DNA of 64,000 nucleotides, from positions 124,001-188,000 of the forward strand of contig NZ_AQGU01000028.1 of the NCBI RefSeq assembly GCF_014905615.1, read 5' to 3'. The position numbers and the translations under genes are program-made. The stretch comes from Pseudoalteromonas aliena SW19. GTDB taxonomy: Bacteria; Pseudomonadota; Gammaproteobacteria; Enterobacterales; Alteromonadaceae. The notes beneath the pieces were generated by a model that was not told the DNA's origin, ran no database searches, and saw nothing but the letters and a program-made list of their open reading frames with translations. This document shows positions 35,625 through 47,117 of the stretch, piece by piece; the first letter of the stretch is position 1, and each line of letters opens with the position of its first letter.

Positions 35625-36758
35625 TTAATTAAAAGAGGCTTTTAATAACCTCGCATTAAGTGCTAGCCATGCCTGTTTTTGATTTTCCCAGGCGGCTTCT
35701 AGCTCATGATATTGTGCCATTAATGCTGAGCGTTCACACTGCTTTGCCATGTTATTTTTTTTAACTTCTAACACTTGTTTTTGTAGTGAACAATAATTTT
35801 GCAGTTTTTTCAGCAGTAAGTCGTACTCTTGTTGTAATAATGTAAGCTTATCTTGCGCTAAAGGCAATTTTGCAAGACGCGTTTGCGTTCTACTCATTAG
35901 CGTTTCGGCTTTGGCTTTTTCGATACGTTCAACTGGTGTGCGTTTTAATTTATTGGCTAAACCAACAGCAGCTAAAGCGCGGATCATCCATTTTGTTGGG
36001 TCGTAATGAAACCATTTAATACCATTACGGTAATCGCTTGCAAAAATATGGTGGAAATTATGATAACCCTCACCGTAAGTAAATAGCGCTAAAAAGCCAT
36101 TATCACGTGCTGTGTTTTTTTCGGTATATGGGCGAGAGCCCCAAATATGTGCAACCGAATTAATAAAAAAGGTAAAGTGCTGGCTCAATACTAAACGAAG
36201 TAAACCGGCAAGAATTAACATACCCCATACATCACCCACTAATAAGCCAAGAATAAGTGGCAGACCTACATTCATGGCAATCACCAGTTTTAAGTAATGC
36301 TTATGCTGCCACATAACGATTTTATTACGTTGTAGATCACGACAATTACTGTAATCACCATAGCTATCGCCTTGGTAGTCACGTAACATCCAACCGATGT
36401 GACTATACCAAAAACCATTGGTCGCTGCGTAAGGGTCTTTTATTGGGTCATCAACTTGACCGTGGTGTATACGGTGATCGCTACTCCAGTGCAGTGCACT
36501 GTTTTGTAGTGCAAAAGCACCGCCAAGTGCAAAAATAAATTCAATGGCTGGATGCGCATTGTAGGCTTTGTGTGCCCACAATCGATGGTAGCCAGCAGTA
36601 ATAGATAGGCCTGCATAAAACATGCAGCCTACAAAGGCAATCCAATGCGCGCTGGTAAACCCGTAGCTAATAGCGTACCAAGGTACAAGTGCGGCAGCCG
36701 CCAAAAAGGTCAGGCTAAAAAACAGGACGTTTGTCCAAATAATCGGTGGTTTATTCAT
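35625..36758 (-). CDS. Acyl-CoA / delta-9-type fatty acid desaturase
   Basis: About 377 residues from the ATG at 36758; a TTG three codons upstream is open but less likely. Several membrane helices carry the three di-iron histidine boxes: [14 protein letters not shown] and [10 protein letters not shown]. The C-terminal ~90 residues are a charged coiled coil, longer than in minimal desaturases. It introduces a double bond into acyl chains at the inner membrane to keep the membrane fluid in the cold. A FabR-like operator lies directly before the start and fabR is divergent, which fits repression by unsaturated acyl products. Confidence 0.9.
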   Translation of the reverse strand: MNKPPIIWTNVLFFSLTFLAAAALVPWYAISYGFTSAHWIAFVGCMFYAGLSITAGYHRLWAHKAYNAHPAIEFIFALGGAFALQNSALHWSSDHRIHHGQVDDPIKDPYAATNGFWYSHIGWMLRDYQGDSYGDYSNCRDLQRNKIVMWQHKHYLKLVIAMNVGLPLILGLLVGDVWGMLILAGLLRLVLSQHFTFFINSVAHIWGSRPYTEKNTARDNGFLALFTYGEGYHNFHHIFASDYRNGIKWFHYDPTKWMIRALAAVGLANKLKRTPVERIEKAKAETLMSRTQTRLAKLPLAQDKLTLLQQEYDLLLKKLQNYCSLQKQVLEVKKNNMAKQCERSALMAQYHELEAAWENQKQAWLALNARLLKASFN

Positions 36759-36771
36759 AATTCTCAATCTC

Positions 36772-36789
36772 AGCGTACAACTGTAAGCT
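36772..36789 (-). promoter_or_regulatory. Putative FabR operator
   Basis: AGCGTACAACTGTAAGCT is an imperfect palindrome (half-sites AGCGTACA and TGTAAGCT) that closely resembles the known FabR site in proteobacteria. It begins 14 bp upstream of the desaturase ATG and lies between desaturase and fabR. A less regular GTACA-containing copy is at 36824-36841. Confidence 0.6.
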
Positions 36790-36884
36790 AAAATAGTATT
36801 TCAAACTCTTGTCGTCAAGTATTAGACTGTACAATTGAGCTAATATCACTAAATATTCATATAAAATAATTCAGGGAGCTGTTG

Positions 36885-37496
36885 ATGTCGGGTGTTAGAG
36901 CGCAGCAGAAACAAAAAACACGACAAGCGTTAATTCAAGCGGCATTTAATCAGCTAAGTGCTGATCATAGTTTTTCGAATTTAAGTTTGCGTGAAGTAGC
37001 GCGAGAAGCTGGTATTGCCCCAACCTCATTTTATCGTCATTTTAAAGACATGAATGAACTGGGCTTAACTATGGTTGACGAAGCTGGTTTAACGTTGCGC
37101 CAACTAATGCGTCAAGCACGTAGACGCATCGCAAATGATGGTGGTAGTGTGATAAACACCTCAGTGGTTACTTTTATGGAGTTTATTGATAACTCAAGTA
37201 ACCAATTTAGATTACTCTTGCGAGAGCGTTCAGGCACCTCTAAAGCATTTAGAGCCGCTGTAGCCCGCGAAATTAAACACTTCATTTTAGAGCTTGCTCA
37301 TTACTTAGAAAGTGAAACTAAATGCAATGCTATGCATGCATATATTCAGTCTGAAGCTATGGTAACGCTGGTATTTAATGCCGGTGCAGAGGCACTTGAT
37401 ATCGAAGGGCAACAACGAGATGAGCTTATTGAGCGGGTTATTTGGCAGTTGCGTTACATTACACGCGGTGCATCGCATTACGCCAGGGCGTGTTGA
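36885..37496 (+). CDS. fabR: Unsaturated fatty acid biosynthesis repressor FabR
   Basis: About 203 residues from the ATG at 36885, with AGGGAG upstream; a TTG one codon earlier is open. TetR-type helix-turn-helix [19 protein letters not shown] is identical in layout to FabR of E. coli, followed by [16 protein letters not shown]. It senses unsaturated versus saturated acyl thioesters and represses unsaturation genes. Divergent from a desaturase plus sthA, as sthA-fabR are neighbours in E. coli. The last codons (YARAC, stop) fall inside the left end of MITE B, so the C-terminus was altered by insertion. Confidence 0.93.
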   Translation: MSGVRAQQKQKTRQALIQAAFNQLSADHSFSNLSLREVAREAGIAPTSFYRHFKDMNELGLTMVDEAGLTLRQLMRQARRRIANDGGSVINTSVVTFMEFIDNSSNQFRLLLRERSGTSKAFRAAVAREIKHFILELAHYLESETKCNAMHAYIQSEAMVTLVFNAGAEALDIEGQQRDELIERVIWQLRYITRGASHYARAC

Positions 37497-37749
37497 CCTT
37501 TCGTGATTGATTTTGCAGCAGACTGTTTGGTATTTAGGCAAGGCAGAGCCTATGGTGTGTGGTTATTCCCCATAAATAGGCGATAACGCAGCATAAATGC
37601 CAAACATGCGCTGCCCTTGGGTTCTGCCTAGGGACGATTGACTCTTTGTTGTTCGGTTTTTACTTAGCCCACTAGGTTGCAAACCTCGCGCCGCGATTAA
37701 ATCGCCCCTAGATTGAACAAATTTCAATCTACAAAGGTTAACACACCCT
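37485..37749 (+). mobile_element. MITE copy B (265 bp)
   Basis: Left end AGGGCGTGTTGACCTTTCG and right end AAAGGTTAACACACCCT are inverted repeats. The interior matches copies C and D closely (GTGATTGATTTTGCAGCAG, AGGCGATAACGCAGCATAAA, CCTCGCGCCGCGATT). The first 12 bp include the fabR stop codon. Flanks are CA on the left and A on the right, so any target duplication has decayed. Confidence 0.92.
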
Positions 37750-37939
37750 AGAGAAGGCACTAAAGAAATATAGTTCAAAAAAATAACAAAAAACTAATCT
37801 AAGCACTGAGCCCTTCAGTGCTTAGTAAATTAAGCGAAAGTCATTGTTGCTTTGATGGGTTAATCTAAGTAAATGTAATTGTTTGCATAATTAATCCTTT
37901 CAGTGTCCTCTTAAAAGTTATTTTGTGGTTTTTTTATGC

Positions 37940-37968
37940 TTGCACCCAATGCTCTGCAATGTTAAAAA
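37940..37968 (+). promoter_or_regulatory. Possible leu operon promoter
   Basis: TTGCAC at 37940-37945, 17 bp, then TAAAAA at 37963-37968, about 33 bp before the leader peptide ATG. The -10 is imperfect, so this is tentative. Confidence 0.4.
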
Positions 37969-38000
37969 TAAACCTCACTGAACACACACAAGAAAATAAG

Positions 38001-38069
38001 ATGCAAAATATTCGTTTAATTACACTAAAACTTAACCTCTTACTGCTATGGCAAGTAAGCGGGGATTAG
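38001..38069 (+). CDS. leuL: leu operon leader peptide
   Basis: 22 residues, found by hand. It begins MQNIRLI and contains LKLNLLLLWQ. Seven of the codons are Leu, using TTA, CTA, CTT, CTC, TTA, CTG and CTA. A Leu-rich short peptide directly before a terminator and leuA is the standard attenuation arrangement: slow reading of Leu codons when charged tRNA-Leu is scarce lets the antiterminator form. The ribosome-binding site is weak (AATAAG). No competing antiterminator was modelled. Confidence 0.88.
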   Translation: MQNIRLITLKLNLLLLWQVSGD

Positions 38070-38093
38070 TGTGTTTGCATTGAGTTGAACATT

Positions 38094-38122
38094 AAAAACC
38101 CCGCAATTGCGGGGTTTTTTTT
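38094..38122 (+). terminator. Leucine attenuator terminator
   Basis: AAAAACCCCGC at 38094-38104 pairs with GCGGGGTTTTT at 38109-38119, followed by more T. It lies 25 bp after the leader stop and 55 bp before leuA. Confidence 0.92.
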
Positions 38123-38176
38123 ATCTCGCGGCAGGGATCAATTAAAAATTGAGTAACATAGGAATAAGGGGCAGTT

Positions 38177-40803
<2,627 letters not shown>

Positions 40804-40814
40804 TAACATATTAA

Positions 40815-40840
40815 AGTTGCAGCACCGTTATGCTGCAACT
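40815..40840 (+). other. Hairpin between leuB and leuC
   Basis: AGTTGCAGCA at 40815-40824 pairs perfectly with TGCTGCAACT at 40831-40840. No T-run follows, so it is more likely a processing or stability element in the leu mRNA than a terminator. Confidence 0.6.
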
Positions 40841-40863
40841 CAAACAGATTAGGGAATTAGCAA

Positions 40864-42264
40864 GTGGCCCAAACGTTATACGAAAAAATTTGGCAAGCAC
40901 ATACTGTTGCCAGCATAAACGAGCAAACCGACTTACTTTATATTGACCGCCATTTAGTGCACGAGGTGACTTCTCCGCAGGCTTTTGCAGGGCTACGTGA
41001 AAAAAACCGTACTGTACGTTGCCCAGGAAAAACTTTTGCAACGATGGATCATAACGTATCGACTAAAAGCCGATCACTTGATGCCGCAAGCGAAGTATCT
41101 AAAAACCAATTAATGGCGCTTGATAAAAACTGTAAAGAGTTTGGTATTGTACTTTACGATTTAAACTCAATTAACCAAGGCATTGTGCACGTAATGGGCC
41201 CAGAGCAAGGTATTACTTTGCCAGGCACAACCATTGTATGTGGCGATAGCCATACCTCTACGCATGGTGCGTTTGGCGCATTAGCGCATGGTATTGGTAC
41301 GTCTGAGGTTGAGCACGTATTAGCAACGCAAACGCTACAGCAAAAAAAGGCGAAATCGTTAAAAATTCAAATTAATGGTGTATTACGTCCAACGGTTACT
41401 GCTAAAGATTTAATTATGGCGGTAATTGGCAAGTTAGGTACCGCTGGTGGTACAGGTTATGTAGCAGAGTTTTGTGGTGCAGGCATTGAAGCGCTTTCGA
41501 TGGAAGCCCGTATGACGCTATGCAATATGAGCATAGAAATGGGTGCAAAAGCGGGTTTAATTGCATCTGACCAAATTACGTATGATTACTTAAAAGGTCG
41601 TCCGTTTGCACCAAAAGGCGCAGATTTTGATGCAGCCGTTGAATATTGGGAAACATTAAAAACAGATGAAGGTGCACACTTTGATTTAGTTGTTGAGCTA
41701 AATGCCGACGACATTCAACCGCAAATTACATGGGGCACAAGCCCAGAGCAAGTAATTGGTGTTGATGAGTGCATACCCGATCCAGATAAAGAGCCAGATT
41801 TAATTAAAGCCGATGCTATTCGCAGCGCACTTAAATACATGGACTTAAAAGCGGGCGATAAATTATCAAGCGCAAAAGTAGATACAGTCTTTATTGGCTC
41901 ATGTACTAATAGCCGCATTGAAGATTTACGTGCTGCGGCAAAAATTGTTGAAGGCAAGCAAGTTGTAGCCGGCATAGAGGCGTTAATTGTACCGGGCTCT
42001 GGCTTAGTTAAAAAACAAGCAGAAGACGAAGGCTTAGCCGATATTTTTAAAGCCGCAGGCTTTGAATGGCGCGAACCAGGTTGTTCTATGTGTTTAGCGA
42101 TGAACGATGACCGCCTAGAAGCAGGCAAGCGTTGTGCATCTACTTCTAACCGTAACTTTGAAGGTCGTCAAGGTCGTGGCGGGCGTACCCATTTAGTTAG
42201 CCCTGCAATGGCGGCAGCCGCTGCAATACATGGTCACTTTGTTGATATTAGAGGAGAAGCCTAA
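40864..42264 (+). CDS. leuC: 3-isopropylmalate dehydratase large subunit
   Basis: 466 residues, starting with GTG. It is an aconitase-type enzyme; the 4Fe-4S cysteines are in [15 protein letters not shown] and [13 protein letters not shown], and [18 protein letters not shown] is the usual family motif. With LeuD it isomerises 2- to 3-isopropylmalate. It overlaps leuD by one base (TAATG). Confidence 0.96.
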   Translation: MAQTLYEKIWQAHTVASINEQTDLLYIDRHLVHEVTSPQAFAGLREKNRTVRCPGKTFATMDHNVSTKSRSLDAASEVSKNQLMALDKNCKEFGIVLYDLNSINQGIVHVMGPEQGITLPGTTIVCGDSHTSTHGAFGALAHGIGTSEVEHVLATQTLQQKKAKSLKIQINGVLRPTVTAKDLIMAVIGKLGTAGGTGYVAEFCGAGIEALSMEARMTLCNMSIEMGAKAGLIASDQITYDYLKGRPFAPKGADFDAAVEYWETLKTDEGAHFDLVVELNADDIQPQITWGTSPEQVIGVDECIPDPDKEPDLIKADAIRSALKYMDLKAGDKLSSAKVDTVFIGSCTNSRIEDLRAAAKIVEGKQVVAGIEALIVPGSGLVKKQAEDEGLADIFKAAGFEWREPGCSMCLAMNDDRLEAGKRCASTSNRNFEGRQGRGGRTHLVSPAMAAAAAIHGHFVDIRGEA

Positions 42265-42863
42265 TGAGCGTATTTTTTAGTGGCTTAATGGCCCCACTTG
42301 ATAAAAACAATGTAGATACTGACCAAATTATCCCTAAGCAGTTTTTAACATCAACTAGCCGCGAAGGTTTTGATGCTGCCTTGTTTTATGATTGGCGTTA
42401 CCTAGATAACGACGAGCCAAACCCTGACTTTATTTTAAACCGCCCATGCTACCAAGGCGCGCAAATATTATTAACGCGCGATAACTTTGGTTGTGGCTCA
42501 TCTCGTGAGCATGCTCCTTGGGCGCTGAAGCAATATGGTTTTGAAGTTATTTTGGCTGAAAGCTTTGCAGATATTTTCTTTAATAACTGTGGTAACAACC
42601 AAATGTTAGCCATAGCGTTACCTGCCGATACGCTTGAGCAATTGTTTGTACTTAGCGAGCAGCACGACGATATTAACATTGAAATCGATCTTGAAAATCA
42701 AACACTAACAAGCAGTAAGTTTGCACCAATTAGTTTTGATATTAGTAAAGAGGTAAAAGAGCGCTTATTAAGTGGCTTAGATTTTATTGGTGTAACCGAA
42801 ACGCTAAATCCACAAATTGATGCCTTTGAAAAGCAACTAGCAGCTGAGCGTTCTTGGCAGTAA
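42264..42863 (+). CDS. leuD: 3-isopropylmalate dehydratase small subunit
   Basis: 199 residues, full length. Swivelling domain motifs include LDKNNVDTDQIIPKQFL at the start and NFGCGSSREHAPWAL with the substrate-binding SSRE. Pairs with LeuC. Last gene of the leu operon, followed by a terminator. Confidence 0.96.
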   Translation: MSVFFSGLMAPLDKNNVDTDQIIPKQFLTSTSREGFDAALFYDWRYLDNDEPNPDFILNRPCYQGAQILLTRDNFGCGSSREHAPWALKQYGFEVILAESFADIFFNNCGNNQMLAIALPADTLEQLFVLSEQHDDINIEIDLENQTLTSSKFAPISFDISKEVKERLLSGLDFIGVTETLNPQIDAFEKQLAAERSWQ

Positions 42864-42890
42864 CTTATTGAAAGTCAAACTCTCCCTCTG

Positions 42891-42917
42891 AGCGCGATCA
42901 TATTGGTCGCGCTTTTT
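42891..42917 (+). terminator. Terminator of the leu operon
   Basis: AGCGCGATCA at 42891-42900 pairs with TGGTCGCGCT at 42904-42913 (one G-T pair), loop TAT, then TTTTA. Confidence 0.88.
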
Positions 42918-43005
42918 ATTTAAGTGCTAAAAGATACAATTTTAATTGTGCTGCAATTATAGAGCTGCTATTTTCAAAATATTGAGCAAAAGTAAGTAAC
43001 TAAAC

Positions 43006-43992
43006 ATGCAGTTAACGTCACCAAAGGCAGTCGGTATTTTTTTAGGTGTGCTTTATGGTATATCAATGCGAATTGTTATTGAATTTAGTACCGCGTTAAA
43101 ATTTGGTAGTCTAGTAACAATTTCGTTTATGTTTTTAGTACCAGTTGCTATTGGTTATATTCGCGTTCATTTTGAATATAACGAGAACCCCAACTTAACT
43201 TATCGCCAAATGATAGTAAAAGCTTGGCAACCCATTTTTATATTTTTGTTAGTTAGTATTGTCACTCTACTCGAGGGCAGTATTTGTGTTGCAATGGCCT
43301 TACCTGCATTTATGTTTTTTGCGAGCTTAGGTGGCGTGCTTGCCGGTTTTACCCGCAGAAAAATTTCACAAAAATCAAATGCCACATTGTTGTCGATAAC
43401 GCTACTGCCGTTGGCTTTATCGCCGATTGAGCTTAATTTTTTACATTTATCAAAAACGTACGAAGTAACAAATTCAATTACTATTAATGCACCAATTAAT
43501 ATTGTATGGCAGCAACTTACGAATGTGAGTCATATAGAGCCACAAGAAATTCCCTTCTCGTTAACTCGATTTATAGGCGTTCCTAGACCATTAGAAGCAA
43601 ATATGAATGCAAGCGGTGTTGGTGCAATTCGTACAAGCACATGGCAAAAAGGTGTTGTGTTTAAAGAGATAATTACTGATTGGCAGCCAAACAAGCAAAT
43701 GCTTTATAAGTTTGAAATAAACCCTGATTTAATTCCTGATAACGCATTAGATAAACACGTTAAACTGGGGGGCGAATATTTTTCACCACTTAATGGCGGT
43801 TATCGGTTAAGTGAAGACAAGAGCGGCAATACAATTTTAGCGTTAACAACTAAAGTGCAAGATAAAACTAATTTTGGTGTTTATTCACGAATATGGGGAG
43901 AAGTGATATTTCAAGATTTTCATCATTCACTATTAACTTTGATGAAAAACAGGGCTGAAAAACCACTTGCCGCAGTTATTTCCCATAGCTAA
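43006..43992 (+). CDS. Membrane protein with C-terminal SRPBCC-like domain
   Basis: 328 residues, an unusual architecture. The N-terminal ~140 residues contain four or so hydrophobic helices. The C-terminal ~180 residues look like an SRPBCC (START-like ligand-binding) domain: ITINAPINIVWQQLTNVSHI is a typical opening, and GNTILALTTKVQDKTNFGVY with a final helix FQDFHHSLLTLMKNRAE closes it. SRPBCC domains bind hydrophobic ligands. Ligand and role are unknown. Close to the next secreted gene on the same strand (43 bp), so they may be co-transcribed. Confidence 0.72.
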   Translation: MQLTSPKAVGIFLGVLYGISMRIVIEFSTALKFGSLVTISFMFLVPVAIGYIRVHFEYNENPNLTYRQMIVKAWQPIFIFLLVSIVTLLEGSICVAMALPAFMFFASLGGVLAGFTRRKISQKSNATLLSITLLPLALSPIELNFLHLSKTYEVTNSITINAPINIVWQQLTNVSHIEPQEIPFSLTRFIGVPRPLEANMNASGVGAIRTSTWQKGVVFKEIITDWQPNKQMLYKFEINPDLIPDNALDKHVKLGGEYFSPLNGGYRLSEDKSGNTILALTTKVQDKTNFGVYSRIWGEVIFQDFHHSLLTLMKNRAEKPLAAVISHS

Positions 43993-44035
43993 TTTAAATC
44001 GCTATGGTATTAAAAAACTATTATAAGAGTACTTT

Positions 44036-44629
44036 ATGAAATTATTAACGGCAGCAACTTTGTTATTTTCCTCATCAGCAGCTATTGCACGCCCTGCGCC
44101 TTTGGTGTCTGTTCCTACTCACGATGCATTTTTTAATAGCATTGCAGCGCACTGCGGAAAGGCGTTTGAGGGTAAGGTTACAGTAGATAATGCAAAAGGG
44201 CCAAGCTCATTTGAGAATAAAAAACTAGTTATGCATGTACGTAAATGCACTGATAGCGAGCTACAAGTTCCGTTTCATGTAGGTGATGATGCGTCACGTA
44301 CGTGGATCATTACAAAAACAGGTAGTGGCTTGAGCTTGAAGCATGATCATCGTCACAAAGATGGTACCGACGACGCGTCTACTATGTATGGCGGTCATAC
44401 ACTTGATGCAGGCTTTGCACGAATGCAGTCGTTTCCTGCTGATCAATATTCAAAAGAGTTATTTGTAGCACAAGGTATTGCACAGTCGACAGGTAATACA
44501 TGGCAAATGTATATTTATCCTGAGGTATTTACGTATCGATTGATTCGTCAAGGGCGTGAGTTTAAGGTGGATTTTGATTTAACTACACCAATTACTCCAC
44601 CAGTAGCGCCATGGGGCTACGAAAAATAA
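44036..44629 (+). CDS. Uncharacterised secreted protein
   Basis: 197 residues with a signal peptide ending SAAIARPAP. I recognise no named family. The sequence is rich in His around KHDHRHKDGTDDASTMYGGH, which could bind metal, and has two Cys (AAHCGKAFEG and VRKCTDSEL) that could pair outside the cytoplasm. It follows the SRPBCC membrane protein by 43 bp, and converges with the next gene with only one base between. Confidence 0.65.
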   Translation: MKLLTAATLLFSSSAAIARPAPLVSVPTHDAFFNSIAAHCGKAFEGKVTVDNAKGPSSFENKKLVMHVRKCTDSELQVPFHVGDDASRTWIITKTGSGLSLKHDHRHKDGTDDASTMYGGHTLDAGFARMQSFPADQYSKELFVAQGIAQSTGNTWQMYIYPEVFTYRLIRQGREFKVDFDLTTPITPPVAPWGYEK

Positions 44630-44630
44630 A

Positions 44631-45005
44631 CTATTTTTCTTTTTTCTCGGGTGTTTCACATTGCAGTAAAACATTTAGATCGGGTTGATAGGCGCGTGGT
44701 TTAGTCGGAAAACGTTCGTATTCTTGCACGCCTTCAAGCACTTTTAACATAAATGTATTGCCTCGGCATAATCGGTCAGCATGGCGTAATAAAAATACAC
44801 TTTGATTGGTAAAGTGCTCATAGTCGTCGGATTTAATTTCTATTTTATAGTTTTCTTCGCCAATTTTTGTCTGATAGTAATGTACTTTATTATCAAAGTC
44901 GTAGAGCTTCTCCGTTTTGGCTTTTTCAGCAAATGCAGTGCCTACACTCGAAAGGGTTATTAGTGCGCTAGCAATTACTAAATACGGTGTATTTAATCCT
45001 TTCAT
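44631..45005 (-). CDS. Uncharacterised small secreted protein
   Basis: 124 residues. A signal peptide of about 27 residues ends VGTAFAEKA. The mature part is charged, with two Cys (RLCRGNTF and LLQCETP), consistent with export and one disulfide. No family recognised. It converges with the secreted protein on the other strand, leaving no room for a terminator between them. Confidence 0.6.
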   Translation of the reverse strand: MKGLNTPYLVIASALITLSSVGTAFAEKAKTEKLYDFDNKVHYYQTKIGEENYKIEIKSDDYEHFTNQSVFLLRHADRLCRGNTFMLKVLEGVQEYERFPTKPRAYQPDLNVLLQCETPEKKEK

Positions 45006-45073
45006 ATAATAACTCCTTTAATTTACGAACTTAATACCCATTAATTACTCATATAAGTTCAGTGTATTTATAT

Positions 45074-45129
45074 TAATACCTATTATCTTATCGCTATAAT
45101 AGATCACTAATTTAATGCAATTGGTATAA
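45074..45129. repeat. Repeat family R1, truncated copy
   Basis: Only one end is kept: TTATCGCTATAATAGATCA then CTAATTTAATGCAATTGGTAT, matching the right end of the full copy at 20304-20478. It lies just before the TerB-like gene. Confidence 0.8.
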
Positions 45130-45156
45130 GTTTAACACTCAAAAATGGATAATGTG

Positions 45157-45600
45157 ATGTTTAAACAAATCAAACAGCTATTTGCCTCATTCGATGAGCC
45201 GCAGCTCAGCATGCAAGAACATGACTTAAAAACTGCTGTTGCTGCATTATTAATTGAAGTTATGCGAGCAGACACCAAGCTTGATCATAACGAACAGCAA
45301 ACTTTGACTATCACCTTAAAAAAGTATTTTAATTTAACCGATATACAGGTTGATGAGCTTACTACTAATGCGGCGAGTAGTTTAGATGAGTCTATTGATT
45401 ACTTTCAATTTTCGAAACAAATTAACGAACATTGCAGCGCGGCACAGCGTATAGAAATTATAGAATTATTGTGGCGTTTAGCGTATGCAGATGGTGAAAT
45501 TGATCCACAAGAAGATTATGTTATACGTAAAGTTGCAGGGCTTTTATATGTTACTCATGTTGATTTTATTGCCGCTAAAATAGCGGCGACAAATCACTAG
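45157..45600 (+). CDS. TerB-family protein
   Basis: About 147 residues from the ATG at 45157, which has GGA seven bases before it; the ATG at 45145 is the other option. All-helical TerB-like domain with two symmetrical acidic segments, MRADTKLDHNEQQTL and LAYADGEIDPQEDYVIRKV. Relatives are linked loosely to tellurite response or membrane stress, but the stand-alone role is not known. The stop TAG overlaps the left end of MITE C. Confidence 0.82.
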   Translation: MFKQIKQLFASFDEPQLSMQEHDLKTAVAALLIEVMRADTKLDHNEQQTLTITLKKYFNLTDIQVDELTTNAASSLDESIDYFQFSKQINEHCSAAQRIEIIELLWRLAYADGEIDPQEDYVIRKVAGLLYVTHVDFIAAKIAATNH

Positions 45601-45864
45601 GGCGTGTTGACCTTTCGTGATTGATTTTGCAGCAGACTGTTTGGTATTTAGGCAAGGCAGAGCCTATGATGTGTGGTTGCTCCCCATAAATAGGCGATAA
45701 CGCAGCATAAATGCCAAACATGCGCTGCCCTTTGAGCTCGATCTAGGGACGGTTGACTCTTTGTTGCTCGGTTTTTACTTAGCCCACTAGGTTATAAACC
45801 TCGCGCCGCGATTCAATCGCCCCTAGATTGAACGAATTTCAATCTACAAAGGTCAACACGCCCT
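45599..45864 (+). mobile_element. MITE copy C (266 bp)
   Basis: Left end AGGGCGTGTTGACCTTTCG and right end AAAGGTCAACACGCCCT are perfect inverted repeats over at least 15 bp. TA is present on both sides of the GGG...CCC core, consistent with a TA target duplication. It fills nearly the whole gap between the TerB-like gene and the MFS gene and touches both gene ends. Confidence 0.94.
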
Positions 45865-45869
45865 AGATG

Positions 45870-47042
45870 TTAAGCAAGACTATTTGTACGCTGTAGATGA
45901 GCGGTAATAAACTGGCTTAACACGAGTGAGCATGCGGCTAATGCTGCACCAAAGTAAAAAACGAGTGCTTGGTCGTATAACCAAATTAGACCAAAAGCGG
46001 CGGGAATGATCACTGCGGCAATATGGTTAATAGTAAAGCTAACAGAGGCTGTGGCGGCAATGTCTTCAGGTTGTGCGATTTTTTGAAAATACGTTTTTAA
46101 AGCGATCGCCATGGCAAAAAATAGATGATCAATCACATAAAGGCCAGCTGCGAATAACGGTGATTCAACCAGTGCATAGCCAATAAAGACTAAAATTAAA
46201 CCGCTGTACTCAATAGTTAAGGTTTTCTGCTCGCCTATTTTACTGATCATTTGCCCTATTTTTGGGGCAATAAAAATATTAATAACGTGATTTAGCATAT
46301 ATAAAGCGGTGATTTGGGCAACATCGAAACCAAACTTTTCGACCATTAAAAAGCCTGCAAATACCATAAATATTTGCCTGCGTGCACCAGAGAAAAACAG
46401 CAATAAATAGTACAGGCTGTACTTCTTTCGCAAAATGATTTTTTTATGTTGTACGGAATGTATTTTAAAGCTCGGGAACGCTAAAACTAATACCACTGTT
46501 AGCACAAAGCCTACACCACCGAGTACAAAATAAAGCCATTTATAGTCGGCTGCAAAATAAGTAACACTCAACCAGATTGTGCCATAAGTCAGCAGTGACG
46601 CCATTGACTTGATTGACAGTAACTTGCCTAATTTTAGTGGTGCTTCTTGCTTATTAAACCATTGCAAGCTTAAAGATTGATTAATGGTTTCAAAGTAGTG
46701 AAAGCCTATCGACATCAACACTGTAGTGGCATACAAGCCATAAATAGTAGGGAAGAACCCTGTGATAGCGACCCCAATTGAGAGTAAGCATAGGCTTATA
46801 AGTGCAAATGTTTGTTCTTTGAGCACAAGCAATACAAACACTGCTGTAAACGCTAAAAATCCGGGTATTTCACGCAAAGATTGCAGCATCCCCATATTAG
46901 CGCCAGTAAAATTAGCCACCTCGATAGCAAAGTTATTAAGTAGTGCCATCCAGCCAGCAAAAGTCACTGCCATTATTACGGTCGCTAATGCTAAAAAGTT
47001 AAACGGCGATTGCCAGGTTTTATCTCCAGTGTGGTCTTTCAT
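45870..47042 (-). CDS. MFS transporter
   Basis: 390 residues with about 12 hydrophobic helices and no large soluble domain. Features are the N-terminal half ending ...SLREIPGFLAF and the central cytoplasmic loop HKKIILRKKYSLYY. Substrate is unknown. GGAAAAAA precedes the ATG. It is divergent from an AraC regulator with only about 75 bp between the two starts, which suggests regulation by it. Confidence 0.85.
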   Translation of the reverse strand: MKDHTGDKTWQSPFNFLALATVIMAVTFAGWMALLNNFAIEVANFTGANMGMLQSLREIPGFLAFTAVFVLLVLKEQTFALISLCLLSIGVAITGFFPTIYGLYATTVLMSIGFHYFETINQSLSLQWFNKQEAPLKLGKLLSIKSMASLLTYGTIWLSVTYFAADYKWLYFVLGGVGFVLTVVLVLAFPSFKIHSVQHKKIILRKKYSLYYLLLFFSGARRQIFMVFAGFLMVEKFGFDVAQITALYMLNHVINIFIAPKIGQMISKIGEQKTLTIEYSGLILVFIGYALVESPLFAAGLYVIDHLFFAMAIALKTYFQKIAQPEDIAATASVSFTINHIAAVIIPAAFGLIWLYDQALVFYFGAALAACSLVLSQFITAHLQRTNSLA

Positions 47043-47117
47043 TTTTTTCCTTAAGCAGATTTGTTGATATTGTAGCGCTAGTGTAAGGTGTTTTTAAGAT
47101 GACCAAAATTGCATAAT

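Noticed and set aside
37563..37778. 71-codon frame on the minus strand over MITE B
   Set aside because: Not conserved as an open frame in copies C and D, and covered by the MITE; not a real gene.
41715..42128. 137-codon frame antisense to leuC
   Set aside because: Shadow of the leuC coding frame; composition is that expected from the reverse of a GCN/GNN-rich gene.
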